Shown: positions 32,283 to 43,060 of the stretch, piece after piece
Layout: each line of letters begins with the position of its first letter
How positions within the stretch are numbered: the stretch's first letter is position 1
Assembly: GCA_949825065.1 (NCBI GenBank)
Contig: OX463859.1
Location: forward strand, 18,185,220 to 18,249,219
Reading direction: 5' to 3'
DNA: 64,000 nt
Source: Odontocerum albicorne
Taxonomy: Eukaryota; Arthropoda; Insecta; Trichoptera; Odontoceridae
The notes under the pieces: model-generated
The model's database searches: none
What the model was told of the DNA's origin: nothing
The model's input: the letters and a program-made list of their open reading frames with translations, nothing else
Made by a program: the position numbers and the translations under genes

Positions 32283-33234
32283 TCGTTTTAAATATTTTAA
32301 CATATTCTGTTCTTACTTAAAAAAAAATTGTTATTTTTTCAAATTAATTTTTATAAGTTTATACTGATAACTAATAAAATGCACATTTTGATTTATACGA
32401 AGAAAAATATTACAGAAATCACAATTTGCTGTAAATATTCATTCAAAATCACTCTCATAGAACGCATCTTCCACCGTTACGTTGTCGCTCTTACAGTTGT
32501 GCCTATTTCAATTGTCAATGTTGATAGCGTATAGAATCTATCCAGAGTCTGCTGCTGCTTCGCTGTTATTTTCCATTCTTATAATTAGACAGAATAAATT
32601 GCATCCAAGTGAATTTGCATAAATGGTGGGATTCCTGGACTACATTTGTGAAGAACAAATATTCAGGTGTTATGTAAAAAAAAAAAAATAAGCAAAATTT
32701 CTACTAAAATATTGATTGAGTATATTATAATCATAGATTATTTTGATAAATTTCAAATTTTATTTCATTTTTACCTATTATACTTGAAATGGAGAAAGAT
32801 ATGAAGTAATAAAATAAAACTATTGTTTTAGATAATTTGGATGCCAATAGGTTTAAATAATTTTTATTCTGTGAAGAGATGGATATTCCATATACAGTGA
32901 AACCCTTTTAAGATGTTTTTTAGTACCAATCAGTTAAAACTTCTTGAGAAATTGGTAATATTTAAGTTGTACCTTATGGCTTTTGTAACTTTAACTTTAA
33001 AAGTAACTTTTGAAGTGGGAAAACATCTTAAATGGGAATGTCTTAACATGGTTTTACTATATACATCCTTTATAATGTCAATGATCCTTCTTTTCTAATT
33101 TTCTTTCAATTTATTTTTGTATGTCTTGTTTTGTATGTTCTATATAATAATTTTTTTTATTACAATATTTTACACCAGTTCTACTCCAAACGTGATAGTT
33201 TAAAGATGTATTTTGTTATATTTTATTATATTAC
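32283..33234 (+). other. Intron M-N / 3' flank of short form
   Basis: AT-rich DNA. There is a loose repeat similarity to 27600-27800. Nothing else recognised. Confidence 0.4.
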
Positions 33235-33560
33235 AGAAGAATAAGGAATGGAGACATTAGGAAATAATGTGAATTAAAAGAAGATGCAATGCTTAATATA
33301 AAGAATAAAACATTGAGATAGTTCAGCCATATAGAAAGAATTCATGATGAAAGATTTCATTCTTTCTACATTAAAAATAATCTATACAAGAAGCATAGAA
33401 AGAAAACAAAGTTTGGGAAGACTTAGAAATATGTGACACTACCAAATCAATCAAATTCTGAAAAAGGGAAGTGTATAGAACCTTTATAACAGGAAGAGTA
33501 TGTATGTAGAAGTGAAATATGTGTGCCAGAATAGAAATGGAGGATGTCCCACCCCAATAG
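33235..33560 (+). mobile_element. LINE-like 3' fragment
   Basis: Motifs ACATTGAGATAGTTCAGCC and ATAGAAAGAATTCATGATG resemble the R-W-F-G-H-V-E-R-M-x-D-E region near the end of family 1, with a following GAAGACTTAG-like block. Very decayed. Confidence 0.4.
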
Positions 33561-33760
33561 GCATACGTTGGTGATGATGAACAACATCATTTTACTGCCC
33601 CACAACAAAATGACGGACTTTATCGTTTTTTTAATACATAATTTTATTTAGTTTAAAATTTACCAAACTGCACAGCAGCAGTATTAGTCTCTAAATTCAC
33701 TCTTTACTTTAAGTAAAAAAATTAATTTTTAACTTTACATATATCAGATATTCACAAAAT

Positions 33761-34360
33761 TACTGTATTGATCCGAATATAGAATGACTGATTATAGGGT
33801 GTTTTTAATCTGTTTTGAAAAAAAATACCCTTCTATTTTTATTCAATTCAAAATGTCCTTTCTTAGACCCTCAGAATGCCTTTTGTGTAGTATATGCATT
33901 CATTAGGTCTTGTTTCTATGATCACCAACATCTAAAATTGTTTTAGGTTATATATAGTTTAAGTTTTTGACAGCTGCACAGTTATTTGTAGCTTCTGCAG
34001 CACGCACTACCATAACCTTGAAGGAATCCTTGCTCCTGCAAATTCCTTAAGAAAAATCCTTCCATTTCAATATGGTCATTCATCATATTTTCGAGGTTGT
34101 AAAAATAAGATAAAAATAACTGTCGGAAACTAGCAGCATGTCAACAGTTTCTAAATAATCTTGTCTGTTGAATGAGCTCATTAAAAATATTGTATGAGAG
34201 AGATAAATATAAGTGTTTGGGGTAATATAGCTGTCTAAGTTATCGTGCGTTAGTCAATTTATTATTTATTTGTTTGAGACTAGAATATAAGGTGACTCCC
34301 ACATTTTCGTGTTGATTTTTTCAAATAAAATCCTTGCCTTATATTCAGGCCAATAAAGTA
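33761..34360. mobile_element. Non-autonomous TIR element (~600 bp)
   Basis: The first 21 bases, TACTGTATTGATCCGAATATA, match the reverse complement of the last 21 (34340-34360) at 17 positions, and TA dinucleotides sit at both termini. The inner parts of the ends share motifs such as TATAGGGTG/ATAAGGTGA. No transposase. Probably a Tc1/mariner-pogo superfamily non-autonomous element, but the superfamily is a guess. Confidence 0.55.
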
Positions 34361-34721
34361 TTATACTTGATCTTTAAGCTGATATTTTTTGAGATATCTT
34401 AACATTTTTTTAAAAATATTTCTGGCAGTGCGTTAAAATGTCGGGCCACTACACATTACCTCAACCTGTCCACGTAAAAGTTACATGTTCTAGGTATACT
34501 ATATCTGTACATAATTTGACATAGTCAGATATTGAAATTTGTTTTTTTTTGTCTGTTGATTTTTTTCTTAAATATTCCAAAAATTATCTTCTTTCTAAAA
34601 GGTAATATTTTAGATAACAAATATTAATTTATATATATATATATATTGGATGTACAAATTAGTTCGGTCCGTTTTTTGTGTTCAAAAATGCATTTATTTC
34701 TAAACAAAATGAATGAACAGA

Positions 34722-34953
34722 TCAATTAAAGTATTGTCCATCGCTGGCTACTACTTTTTCCCATCTCTCAGGCAATTTTCGAATTCCATCTCGAAAAAAT
34801 GACTCGTCTTTTGAGGCGATCCAAGTTTGGAGCCAATTTTCGGTTTCTACGAAAGAAGTGAACCGGTGACCTGCCAAATCGTGCTGCATCCTTCGGAACA
34901 ACCAGTAATCAGAAGGAGCAATGTCCGGAGATTACGGCGGGTGCGGTAAAATA
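34722..34953 (-). pseudogene. Mariner element 4 transposase, C-terminal piece
   Basis: Continuation of the pseudogene at 36241-37061 after the nested insertion. It reads SPDIAPSDYWLFRRMQHDLA and KLPERWEKVVASDGQYFN. The Tyr before SPD is now a TAA stop (PHPP*SPD). The third catalytic Asp (APSD) is kept. The stop codon TGA is at 34722-34724. Confidence 0.9.
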
Positions 34954-36242
34954 TTAGGTCCTTACATATGAAATTGGCGTTTTGTTTGGGAGGAACATAA
35001 AGTTGATTTTTTTTTAATATAATATATTTATTTAATCAAAGTATGTACCATTGCTATCTATGCACTTTTGCCATCTCATAGGTAGTTCATCGATCCCTTT
35101 ACTAAAAAAACCATTCGGACGGGAATCAATAAAATCTTTGAAGTCGGTTTGGACTGCCCCATCGGAGTTGAATTTTTTCCGTTGCAAGAAGTTATCCAAA
35201 TTTCGAAAAAAATAGTAATCTGTTGGGGCAAGGTCCGGAGAGTACGGTGGATGTCTTAGACATTCCAATTGAAGCTCTTCTAATTTGGTAGCCGTCTGTT
35301 GTGCAGTGTGTGGTCTAGCATTATCATGAAGCAGCAGTGGCCTAGAGCGATTAACCAGCCTCGGTTGTTTAGCAGCTAGCTTTTCCATCATGGTTTGCAG
35401 TTGCTGACAATAGACATCTGCCGTAATCGTCTGGCCAGATTTAAGAAAGCTGTAGTGAACGACACCAGCACTAGTCCACCAAACGCTCACAAGTAACTTT
35501 TTTGGAGTCAATTTTCGCTTGGGGCATGGTTTGGCTGGTTCGGCAGGGTTCAGCCATTGCGATGAGCGCTTCCGATTATCATACAGGATCCACTTTTCAT
35601 CACAGGTAATGATTCGATTCAAAATCCCTTCATTATTGTGCCGGTTGAGTAATGCAACGCAGCAGTCAACGCGCGTTTGTTGATTTGCTTCACTCAATTC
35701 GTGAGGTACCCACCTTTCAAGCTTTTTCACCTTCCCAATTTGCTTCAAGTGGATTAAAACAGTTTTATCACTAACACCGCAGCCTGCAGCTAACTCGGAC
35801 GTGGTTTGCGATGGATCCGCTTCCACAATAGCCTTCAATTCTTCATTATCAACTTTGGTCTCCGGCCGTCCACGAGGCTTGTTCTGCAGGTCGAAATTTC
35901 CAGAACGAAAACGTTGGAACCAAAAACGCACTGTGTTTTCTTTTGCGGCACCGTCGCCATACACATCATTAATCCTTCGAGCCGTTTCTGCAGCACTGGT
36001 GCCACGGTGGAACTCGTACTCGTAAATAACGCGATATTTCAAGTTTTCCATTTTGTAAACTGAGTGAAGCAAAGAAAAAAAACAATTGAGGAAAAAACAA
36101 ATGAATTTTAATTTTCGAAACACAAATACTTGAGTAAATAGCTGTATAAATTTGAATTTGGAATTCCTAACCAAAGAGAAGATATTTGAGATCAAAGTTG
36201 CCAGTACGGCAAAACGCCAATTTCATATGTAAGGACCTAATA
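34952..36242 (-). mobile_element. Mariner element 3 (cecropia type), nested and intact
   Basis: Perfect inverted ends TTAGGTCCTTACATATGAAA at 34954 and the complement ending at 36240, flanked by TA on both sides. 1287 bp without the TA. It inserted into the TA of GATATT in the transposase gene of element 4, splitting it between LKWDI and LPHPP. The ends and frame are in far better condition than the host element, so it arrived later. Confidence 0.95.
35032..36051 (-). CDS. Cecropia-type mariner transposase, intact (element 3)
   Basis: The start chosen is MENLKYRVIYEYEFHRG at 36051. The frame is open further upstream but unlike mariner. 339 aa. It is close in pattern to the human Hsmar1/SETMAR group: RFRSGNFDLQNKPRGRP, KLERWVPHELSEANQQ and a full DD34D set (TCDEKWILYDN, LLHDNARPH, SPDLAPTDYYFF). 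It ends KCIDSNGTYFD before the stop. No frameshift or premature stop. Paired helix-turn-helix regions lie in the first 110 residues. A potentially functional transposase. Confidence 0.95.
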   Translation of the reverse strand: MENLKYRVIYEYEFHRGTSAAETARRINDVYGDGAAKENTVRFWFQRFRSGNFDLQNKPRGRPETKVDNEELKAIVEADPSQTTSELAAGCGVSDKTVLIHLKQIGKVKKLERWVPHELSEANQQTRVDCCVALLNRHNNEGILNRIITCDEKWILYDNRKRSSQWLNPAEPAKPCPKRKLTPKKLLVSVWWTSAGVVHYSFLKSGQTITADVYCQQLQTMMEKLAAKQPRLVNRSRPLLLHDNARPHTAQQTATKLEELQLECLRHPPYSPDLAPTDYYFFRNLDNFLQRKKFNSDGAVQTDFKDFIDSRPNGFFSKGIDELPMRWQKCIDSNGTYFD

Positions 36243-37061
36243 TCCCATTTGAGCGTTTCCAAATATTTTTTTACGACTTTTGCGACATGAGGCCGAGCGT
36301 TGTCATGAAGAAGAATAACTTTATCATGTCTTTGCTCGTATTCCGGCCGTTTTTCTCGCAATGCACGGCTCAAACGAATTAATTGTAGCCAATACCGATG
36401 GCCCGTAATGGAATCGCCAAGTTTCAGCACCTCATAGTAAACAACACCCCTTTGGTCCCACCAGATACAGAGCATGATCTTCGAACCATGTATGTTCGGT
36501 TTTGGTGTTGATGTTGAGGTCGATGGCAACGATTGACCGGGCTTAGCGTAGTATTTTTTTCTCTATGGGGTTGTCGTAGAATATCCACTTCTCATCTCCA
36601 GTTAAAATCCGATGCAAAAAACCTTTTCTTTGTTGCCTTTGAATCAGCTGCTCGCAAGTGAAAAATCGCCTTTCAACGTCTCTCGGTTTCAGTTCATAAG
36701 GCACCCAATTTCCTTGTTTTTTAATCATTCCCATGGCTCTCAATCGTATGGAAACGGCTTGTTGAGTCACTCCCAATGATTCTGCAAGCTCCTCTTGCGT
36801 TTGAATCTGATCTTCTTCGAGTAATGCCTCTAATTCTTTGTGCTCGAATTTTTTTGGCTTTCCAGAGTGAGGCTTGTCTTCGACGCTGAAATCTTCATTT
36901 TTGAAACGTCGAAACCATTCCCTACATGATTTATCAGTTGGAGCAGCGTCACCATAAACTTCGACAAGCATTCGATGGGCTGCAGCTGCACTTTTCTTCC
37001 AATTAAAGCAGAAAATTAAAACCTCCCGCAAATGCTGCTTGGTTAACACAAAATTCGACAT
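36241..37061 (-). pseudogene. Mariner element 4 transposase, N-terminal piece
   Basis: It starts MSNFVLTKQHLREVLIFCF at 37061 and runs through WFRRFKNEDFSVEDKPHSGK, GNWVPYELKPRDVERR and LTGDEKWIFYDN. An extra base in the T7 run at 36554-36560 shifts the frame at EKK|YYAKPGQS. It then continues through IMLCIWWDQRGVVYYEVL and ILLHDNARPHVAK to LKWDI, where element 3 interrupts it. Mauritiana-subfamily features (Mos1-like) are evident. Inactive. Confidence 0.92.
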
Positions 37062-37482
37062 TTTCAACACTGTACAAAATAAGGTTTTTGCATGAAACTC
37101 AAAGCGATATAAACTGAATATTATTGGCAGATGTCTAACCTCTCTGAAACTGCCAAAATCGGCTGTCACTATGAACCATTCATAACAGCCAGAGTCATCT
37201 TTTGGAAACGGACTGAACTAATATTTATTTATAAGCTATGATGAATTTCAGCAATCTTTTTTGAAAACTTTTTATTTTACTGAAATAAGTTTTATACATC
37301 AACTCATTGTTAGTAACTGTTTAACCCATTATCGAGTTCATGCTTACGATGTATAAAGAGTACTGGAGGGCTCGAGAAGTGCAGTGCCGTAACATACCAA
37401 AAATACCCTCAAAAGTGACCTTAATCTCTAACAAAAATATAATATATATTGACTCCAATTTAGTACCCTCGTACATCCAAGT

Positions 37483-37560
37483 ATAATATTCTAGTACTAA
37501 CTTTGATGTATGAAAGTGAAATGTGAACATACAATAGAAAAAGATTGAAAGGGAAGTTGA
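37483..37560 (+). mobile_element. Short LINE family 1 fragment
   Basis: TATTCTAGTACTAACTTTG then ATGTATGAAAGTGAAATG and AAAGATTGAAAGGG correspond to the LVPTLMYGSET region of family 1. About 80 bp, decayed. Confidence 0.45.
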
Positions 37561-37649
37561 TAACAAACAAACCGTGGAAATGATAGCCAGTGTTATTGAA
37601 ATGTCGGTATTTAGAGCCACAAACACGTGGTATGAACTCTGAAAGTGGT

Positions 37650-38150
37650 ACACCTTACATACATTATATAGTTATTTACTCAAGAATAACTTCACAATCT
37701 CCACTGCAACAATCGATACCATGTCTGAGCACAGTTCTGGACAAAGGAGACCTGTTGTAAAAATAACATATTGAAAATAATTGATTGCTTATGGTTAGCC
37801 CTGTGTACTCTGCTTTCTATGTTTGTCTTCATTCTTGTGGTTTTTTTCTGTTTATCTTCTCAAATAGTGTTTTTTTATTAACATTGTTTTTTTTATGATT
37901 TCAGTTTTATATTTACATGTTTTATTTATTTTTGAATTACATTATTTTAAGGATATTTATAACACAAATCTAAGGTGCAAATTTATCATCCGATCTTAAC
38001 ACTGAACACTAAATCTATTTTTACTGAAAAAAAATTATATTTGAACTTGAATTACACATTTACAAATTTTTCATAGCTTCCTTTAATATAGGAGTACTTT
38101 AATATGTTCTTGACCTCACTTTGAAGTTTGGAGTGTATAAGGTCCGACTG
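37650..38150 (+). other. Intron M-N, unannotated stretch
   Basis: AT-rich with T-tracts. Nothing recognised. Confidence 0.4.
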
Positions 38151-38189
38151 AACACAAATTATGAAATCTTACATACATACACACATATC

Positions 38190-38590
38190 ACCATGCTGTG
38201 TCCCTTACAGAGTAGGCAGAGAGAACATATCTCTAAATTTTTCTATCCCAGCACATAACTTTCACCTCCTTCACATCCATGCTTCTTGTCATGCACAATC
38301 TTCCATTATTTATACTTCTCACGTTACCTTCTTTCAAAATTTGATCCACTTGATCCAGCCACGTTTTACTCAAGTCTACTTTTTCCATGCACAACTTGAC
38401 TTTTACACTTGCTTAATCATTCTTTCATCATTCATTCTCTCCACATGTTCATCTTAAAGCTTCATCTTACTTCATCCATTTATCCATGTATTATTTTCTG
38501 ATGTCTTCATTCCACCTTTTTTCACACAATGATACTCCACATTTTTTTCTTATTTCACACATCGCCATAACATTAATCTTACTTTATCAT
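38190..38590 (-). mobile_element. LINE family 1 fragment
   Basis: The reversed family 3' end (TCTGTAAGGGACACAGC with CTGCCTAC) comes first, then GATCAAATTTTGAAAGAAGG and CAAGTTGTGCATGGAAAAAG. Stops throughout. Confidence 0.55.
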
Positions 38591-38611
38591 TCTTCTGTCA
38601 AGTCCAAGTTT

Positions 38612-39235
38612 CAAACATCTCTCTCCGTGGTTGCAGTCCTAAGACTGGTTTGCAGCAATTTCAACTCTTCTCCTCCATTCCCCCCTGTCCTGTGCGGCTC
38701 TTTTTAAATCTGTATATGTTGAGCAGCGCACGTCCACCAACAGGTCCTCCAGGTATTCTCGGCGTGGGCGTCCCCTAGAGCTTGTCCCCTCGGTCATACC
38801 CTCCATTATGGCATGCAAGAGGCCCTCTTGTCGTATTATATGACCGATCCAGCTTGCACGCCTTTCGGACAGGATCCTGAGCAGGTGCCTTCCTCCTTCG
38901 ATTCGTTGGAGAACCTCTTCATTTGTGATGCGGTCTCTCCAGGAAATTCCTAATAGTCTTCTATAGGACCACATCTCAAAAGCCTCTAGTCTTCGTCTAT
39001 CTCTTTCGGATAGGCACCATGTCTCGCAGCCGTACATCAAGATACTCCATACATAGGTTTTGATGAGGAGTAAATATGTATTTTGTACATACTTTTATGT
39101 ATTTTTGCTTTTTTGTAATAACTCGCCCATCACATGTAAACATACTCCCCAGAAAACAAAACTCATCAACCAGCTCCAATTTCTCTGTGTTTAACCCATA
39201 CATTGCACACACTTTTTACCACACATCTCTATAAC
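38612..39235 (-). pseudogene. Non-LTR retrotransposon RT C-terminus (family 4)
   Basis: The longest intact piece (38639-39040) reads MMYGCETWCLSERDRRRLEA then FEMWSYRRLLGISWRDRITN, GRHLLRILSERRASWIGHII and SRGRPRREYLEDLL. It ends LKRAAQDRGEWRRRVEIAAN. This is the typical tail after the RT domain of RTE/jockey-like elements. Upstream (39050-39235) VDEFCFLGSMFTCDG is present out of frame, with an apparent insertion. GC content is higher than its surroundings, so it is younger than family 1 relics. It may be inserted in the family 1 fragment next to it. Confidence 0.85.
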
Positions 39236-39466
39236 TACAACCTTCGATTTTGCTCCATTCATTTTCAAACAAATTAAATTTATGGTTAAACATTAGTATT
39301 TAGTATTTAGGCTGAACAATGAATTCAGACTTAAAATTTTAGGATGATCATTATGATACAATGCTAATTAAAAACACAATAGACCCTCAATTTAAAAGGA
39401 TTGATGCTAAAAATAATGGTTATCTCAGAACCATAAAAAAAAATATATTCAAATGATTTATGAATA

Positions 39467-39555
39467 AAGATCTCCTTGGCCTAGTTAGTAATAGGCATGT
39501 CTTTCAACCTGAGGCTTACAGGTTCAACTTCCGTTGATACTCAATTTATAAAAAA
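39467..39555 (+). mobile_element. tRNA-derived SINE head
   Basis: GATCTCCTTGGCCTAGTTAG, B-box ACAGGTTCAACTTCC, GTTGATACTCAATTTAT and then GTTTCAGTCGAGTTTTACTT. Family head with mutations. Confidence 0.55.
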
Positions 39556-39868
39556 AAGTGTTTCAGTCGAGTTTTACTTAAAACTTGTTTAACATCTTTC
39601 TAGTTGGTTGTTCTGTATACAATAAAAGTATAAAACAATACAACAAATCGATGACGTCTGCGGTATGACAGTCTGATTTGCGTCTGGAGGTTCAATATGG
39701 AAATATCACAAACTGATTTTATCACATTCAGAGCTCTTCTACCATATTTTTGCGGATCGCTGTATGCTAATAAAATGGTGGTGTTCGAAGTGTGAAGAAT
39801 GAGTATGAACTGCAGTCTGATAAATAAATTGTCTGAGATATGTGAAAACATAGATCTGAGAATTAATG

Positions 39869-40532
39869 CTGCGAAATTCAAAGTTATGGTGATAGAAAAG
39901 TGTGAAATATGGTGTATGGGTGAGTAATGAAAGCTTAAAGCAAGTTGAGGAATTTTGCTATTTAGGAATTTTCTCAGATAATGGAAGAGTCACAAGGGAT
40001 ATCGAATAGCGTATAGTGAAAGGAAACAATGTCAATAGGGCACTAAAACATATATACTCGAACCGGACAGTATCAAATTCGCTTAGATGATAGTCGATAA
40101 CAATATTTAGTAATGATCTATAGAAGGGAAGACAAGACAGACGTCAAAAAAGACTGAAAAGATCTGAATAAATGGCGTAGAATTGCCTCATCGTGGAAAA
40201 ATACATGGAGATACAATATATGACAGAATACAGATTTAAGTGATTAGGGATGAATATGAACTTATGATGTGGCTGATGTGTTAAGTAAGATGAAGAAGAG
40301 CACTCTGAGATGATTTGGGCATGTATATTGAATGAATGAAAAAAACTAACTTAACGAATATACATTGCAAATGCGCATGTAAGGCGTGGTAGAGGAAGAC
40401 CATAGAAAGTATGATATGTTCAAGTGAATGATATTTTAAAATAAAGAGGTGAAATATGTTTATCAAGATAGTAAAGTCTGGCACTCTGTCAACCCCAACA
40501 GAGAAATGGTGTGATGGTATTTATGTATTTAT
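39869..40532 (+). mobile_element. LINE family 1 fragment, longest 3' copy
   Basis: It runs from GCGAAATTCAAAGTTATGG through GAGGAATTTTGCTATTTAGG, ACTCGAACCGGACAGTATC and GAGATGATTTGGGCATGT to the 3' ending CCCAACAGAGAAATGGTGTG. It is collinear with 7945-8611 and can be used with it to define the family consensus. All frames are broken. Confidence 0.7.
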
Positions 40533-40640
40533 TATACAAAAATAAACTTAAAATACACACATTACACTAAAACATTACTATGTAATGAATGTACGCTATT
40601 TTATCCAACATATTTTCTGTGTGATAATAATCGTCAAAAC

Positions 40641-40764
40641 ATGAAAATAAACAAAAGCCTACATTACAAATCACATACATATATTTAGTGTCCCTTTTTT
40701 GTTTTGAAAATAAACAAAAACCCACATTACAAATCACATACATATATTTAGTGTCCTTCATTGT
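40641..40764. repeat. Tandem duplication, ~65 bp x 2
   Basis: TGAAAATAAACAAAAGCCTA ... CATACATATATTTAGTGTCC occurs twice in a row with few differences. It produces a repeated peptide in the minus frame that is not a gene. Confidence 0.85.
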
Positions 40765-41835
40765 TTCGGCTCGGGTACTGTATGTGCCCTATCCTTATCT
40801 TATACAGCCATACTCTCTTGAAAAAAAATTTGCTCACTGTATGCCATATGGCCATGCTCATTTGTAGGTCAAGATTAGCTGTAAAGTAGTACCAATACTA
40901 CTTTTTACTTAGCTAGTTAAGTAGCATGTTACTTTAAAGATTAGCTATTATGCCACTTTTTCAAAGTGATAAAGTTTATTTTACTTGAATGTATTTTTTT
41001 AAACTTATTGTGTTTTTTATTAAGTGAAGTACCATAGTGATATTATTATTAAGAAAAAATCTATTTGTTTTATATTTTTTATACATCTTCATTTTCAAAT
41101 AAACAATCTTTATATTTTTACTACATTTTTTATTTCATAATTCTTTGCTTGAAGTAGATGTTTGCATGCTTGGAAATTACATAATACTTTCTTTCTTGGT
41201 AAGTCTGTAATTCTTTCCTTATTCGTGTTCCTTACGCCTCAATTCATAGTCCAATTTTTATACTAAATACTTGATCTTAATAATTATTTTACTGAAGAAA
41301 TTAGTATTTAAAGTTTAAATTCGTACGAATTTGTCATAACTTCGTTAAATAAGGGAGTGACATAGTTTCATTACCTCACTTTAAAGTTTCGAACATATGA
41401 GATCTGACTCTGAACGCAAATCATGAAATATTTATTTTAGTATTTAGGCCGGACTATGAATTCAAGTATTAGTCTAAGTTTTAATGCATGGAAAATACAT
41501 GGGCTTATATATTTAGTGCAACGTACAAAGGATGTTACCGTCAGTGTTACCTATTACTTGAAAATTGCTAAACCTAAATCAAAGTTATACAAGATTTCAT
41601 GTCTGTTATGATTAAGAACCAAAATTATTTTTCAGATATTTTTAAATCAAATCTTATAAAAATAAAAGTAGGGGTACTATCATAATTGAGATAAAAAAAA
41701 CTAAGCAGTAATTTATAGTAAGGTCAGTTCACTTAGGGTAAGTCAATTCTTAGTTAATACTTTTGACTTGGCATTATTTACCTTTTTCATTGTTGACGAT
41801 TTACAACTTGAAGAATTCTATTATTTTCGAAGTAT
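40765..41835 (+). other. Intron M-N, unannotated stretch
   Basis: AT-rich DNA. I recognise no gene or element. Parts of the sequence around 41280-41500 are similar in wording to 37970-38160 (AATTATTTTTACTGAA, CTTTGAAGTTTGGAGTGT), suggesting another old dispersed repeat. Confidence 0.4.
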
Positions 41836-42398
41836 GCTGTATACCAAGCGAAATATTGAATGGCAAGTTGCAATAGGAAACGAAGTCAATGGGGCACTAA
41901 AAGACATATATTCAAACCAAGCAATATCAAGATATGGCTAAAATGATAGTTCACAGCAGCGCTTTAGTGCCAACATTGATTTATAGGAGTGAAATATGGA
42001 TGTGAAAAATTAATAGAAAGAGCTGAGTGAATATGGTAGAGATGCATGCACTGAGAAGAATATATAGTATGTTGATGTATGACCGAATACGAAATGTCAT
42101 TATTGATGATAAATGTGAACTGAAAACTAATGTGTTAAGTATTGTGAAAAATAGCATGTTGAGGTGGTTAGGATATGTTGAACGGACGAAAGACTTACTA
42201 ACAAATTTATAATGCAACCATGAGTGGTAATCTCAATAGACCATGGAGGAAATTATGGATGAACCACATGAATGAAATTTTGAAAGAAAGGAAGGTAAGG
42301 AAAAGAGAAACGGATGGAACTGTATGAGAAGATATATGGATGTATAGGAGCCGAAGGAAGTATCTTGTGATATGAATGTTTGGTTGTATGTATGTATT
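41836..42398 (+). mobile_element. LINE family 1 fragment
   Basis: Segments GGGGCACTAAAAGACATAT, TTTAGTGCCAACATTGATT, GAGGTGGTTAGGATATGTTG and ACGGATGGAACTGTATGAG follow the family order. Stops throughout. The 3' end is decayed. Confidence 0.65.
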
Positions 42399-42689
42399 TT
42401 GTCATACTTCTGAGACTTGATTCACACTTGACCGGGGTTAATACATGCACTTTTCATTTCGATCAATCTACAGTCAAAATAAATATTAGTAATCAACCTA
42501 ATGATCTGACTTATTAAATAAACCATAAATAAATTATATGCAAGGCCTGCTGTCCTTTGATAATACTAAATTCTACCCAAATTCAATCCAAATATAGTTT
42601 TAGGATTCCCACTTTACCATGAACATACCCTGAGCTTGCTTGGAAGAACTTCACAACAATCAACAAGCGGTCCAAGAGCTGGAGGTAGA

Positions 42690-42738
42690 CAGTCTAACAA
42701 ACTGAGTTGACCCTTCTTACAAACTGAGTTGACCCTTC
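42690..42738. repeat. 24-bp direct duplication
   Basis: ACAAACTGAGTTGACCCTTC is repeated twice in tandem at the end of the LINE family 2 fragment. Confidence 0.8.
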
Positions 42739-43050
42739 TTGACTCCTAACGCACCATTTATCGTAGATTGGCCACTATCATGGCAATCCTTATTCTGTTC
42801 ACTGCAGCCCGGAACAACTCAGTAAACCAAAAGATGTGAAATTATCCTCTTTCTTGTTTGCCATTTATTTTCCCCTGGATTATCAGTTGGGTTATAATGT
42901 ATCTTGTGCCCACTCATTATGTGATCGAGATACTGCAACTTGCGAACCTTCACAGTTTCAAACAGTTCTCGATCCTTATACATACCAGAAAGCAGGAAAT
43001 CTTGAGGATACATCTGTAGATGCACATCTCAAAAGCCTCAATCCTACATG
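42739..43050 (-). mobile_element. LINE family 2 C-terminal fragment
   Basis: On the minus strand the relic reads DRELFETVKVRKLQYLDHIM. It continues, after breaks, to an LFRAA-N-R-I-R-I-A-type ending (about 42785-42820). This is the end of an RTE-like ORF. The terminal segment recurs at 17765-17885 and 50215-50320. Confidence 0.6.
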
Positions 43051-43060
43051 ATGTTTCCTG

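Larger units (their letters stand above)
34645..37222 (-). mobile_element. Mariner element 4 (mauritiana type), host of a nested mariner
   Basis: Left end TTGGATGTACAAATTAG then TTCGGTCCGTTTTTTG. The right end contains GGAAACGGACTGAACTAAT. The inverted repeats match over about 18 bp, and the right tip is decayed. Removing the nested element at 34954-36240 plus one TA leaves about 1.29 kb, a normal mariner length. It lies antisense in the intron between the transmembrane exon and the long-tail exon. Confidence 0.88.
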
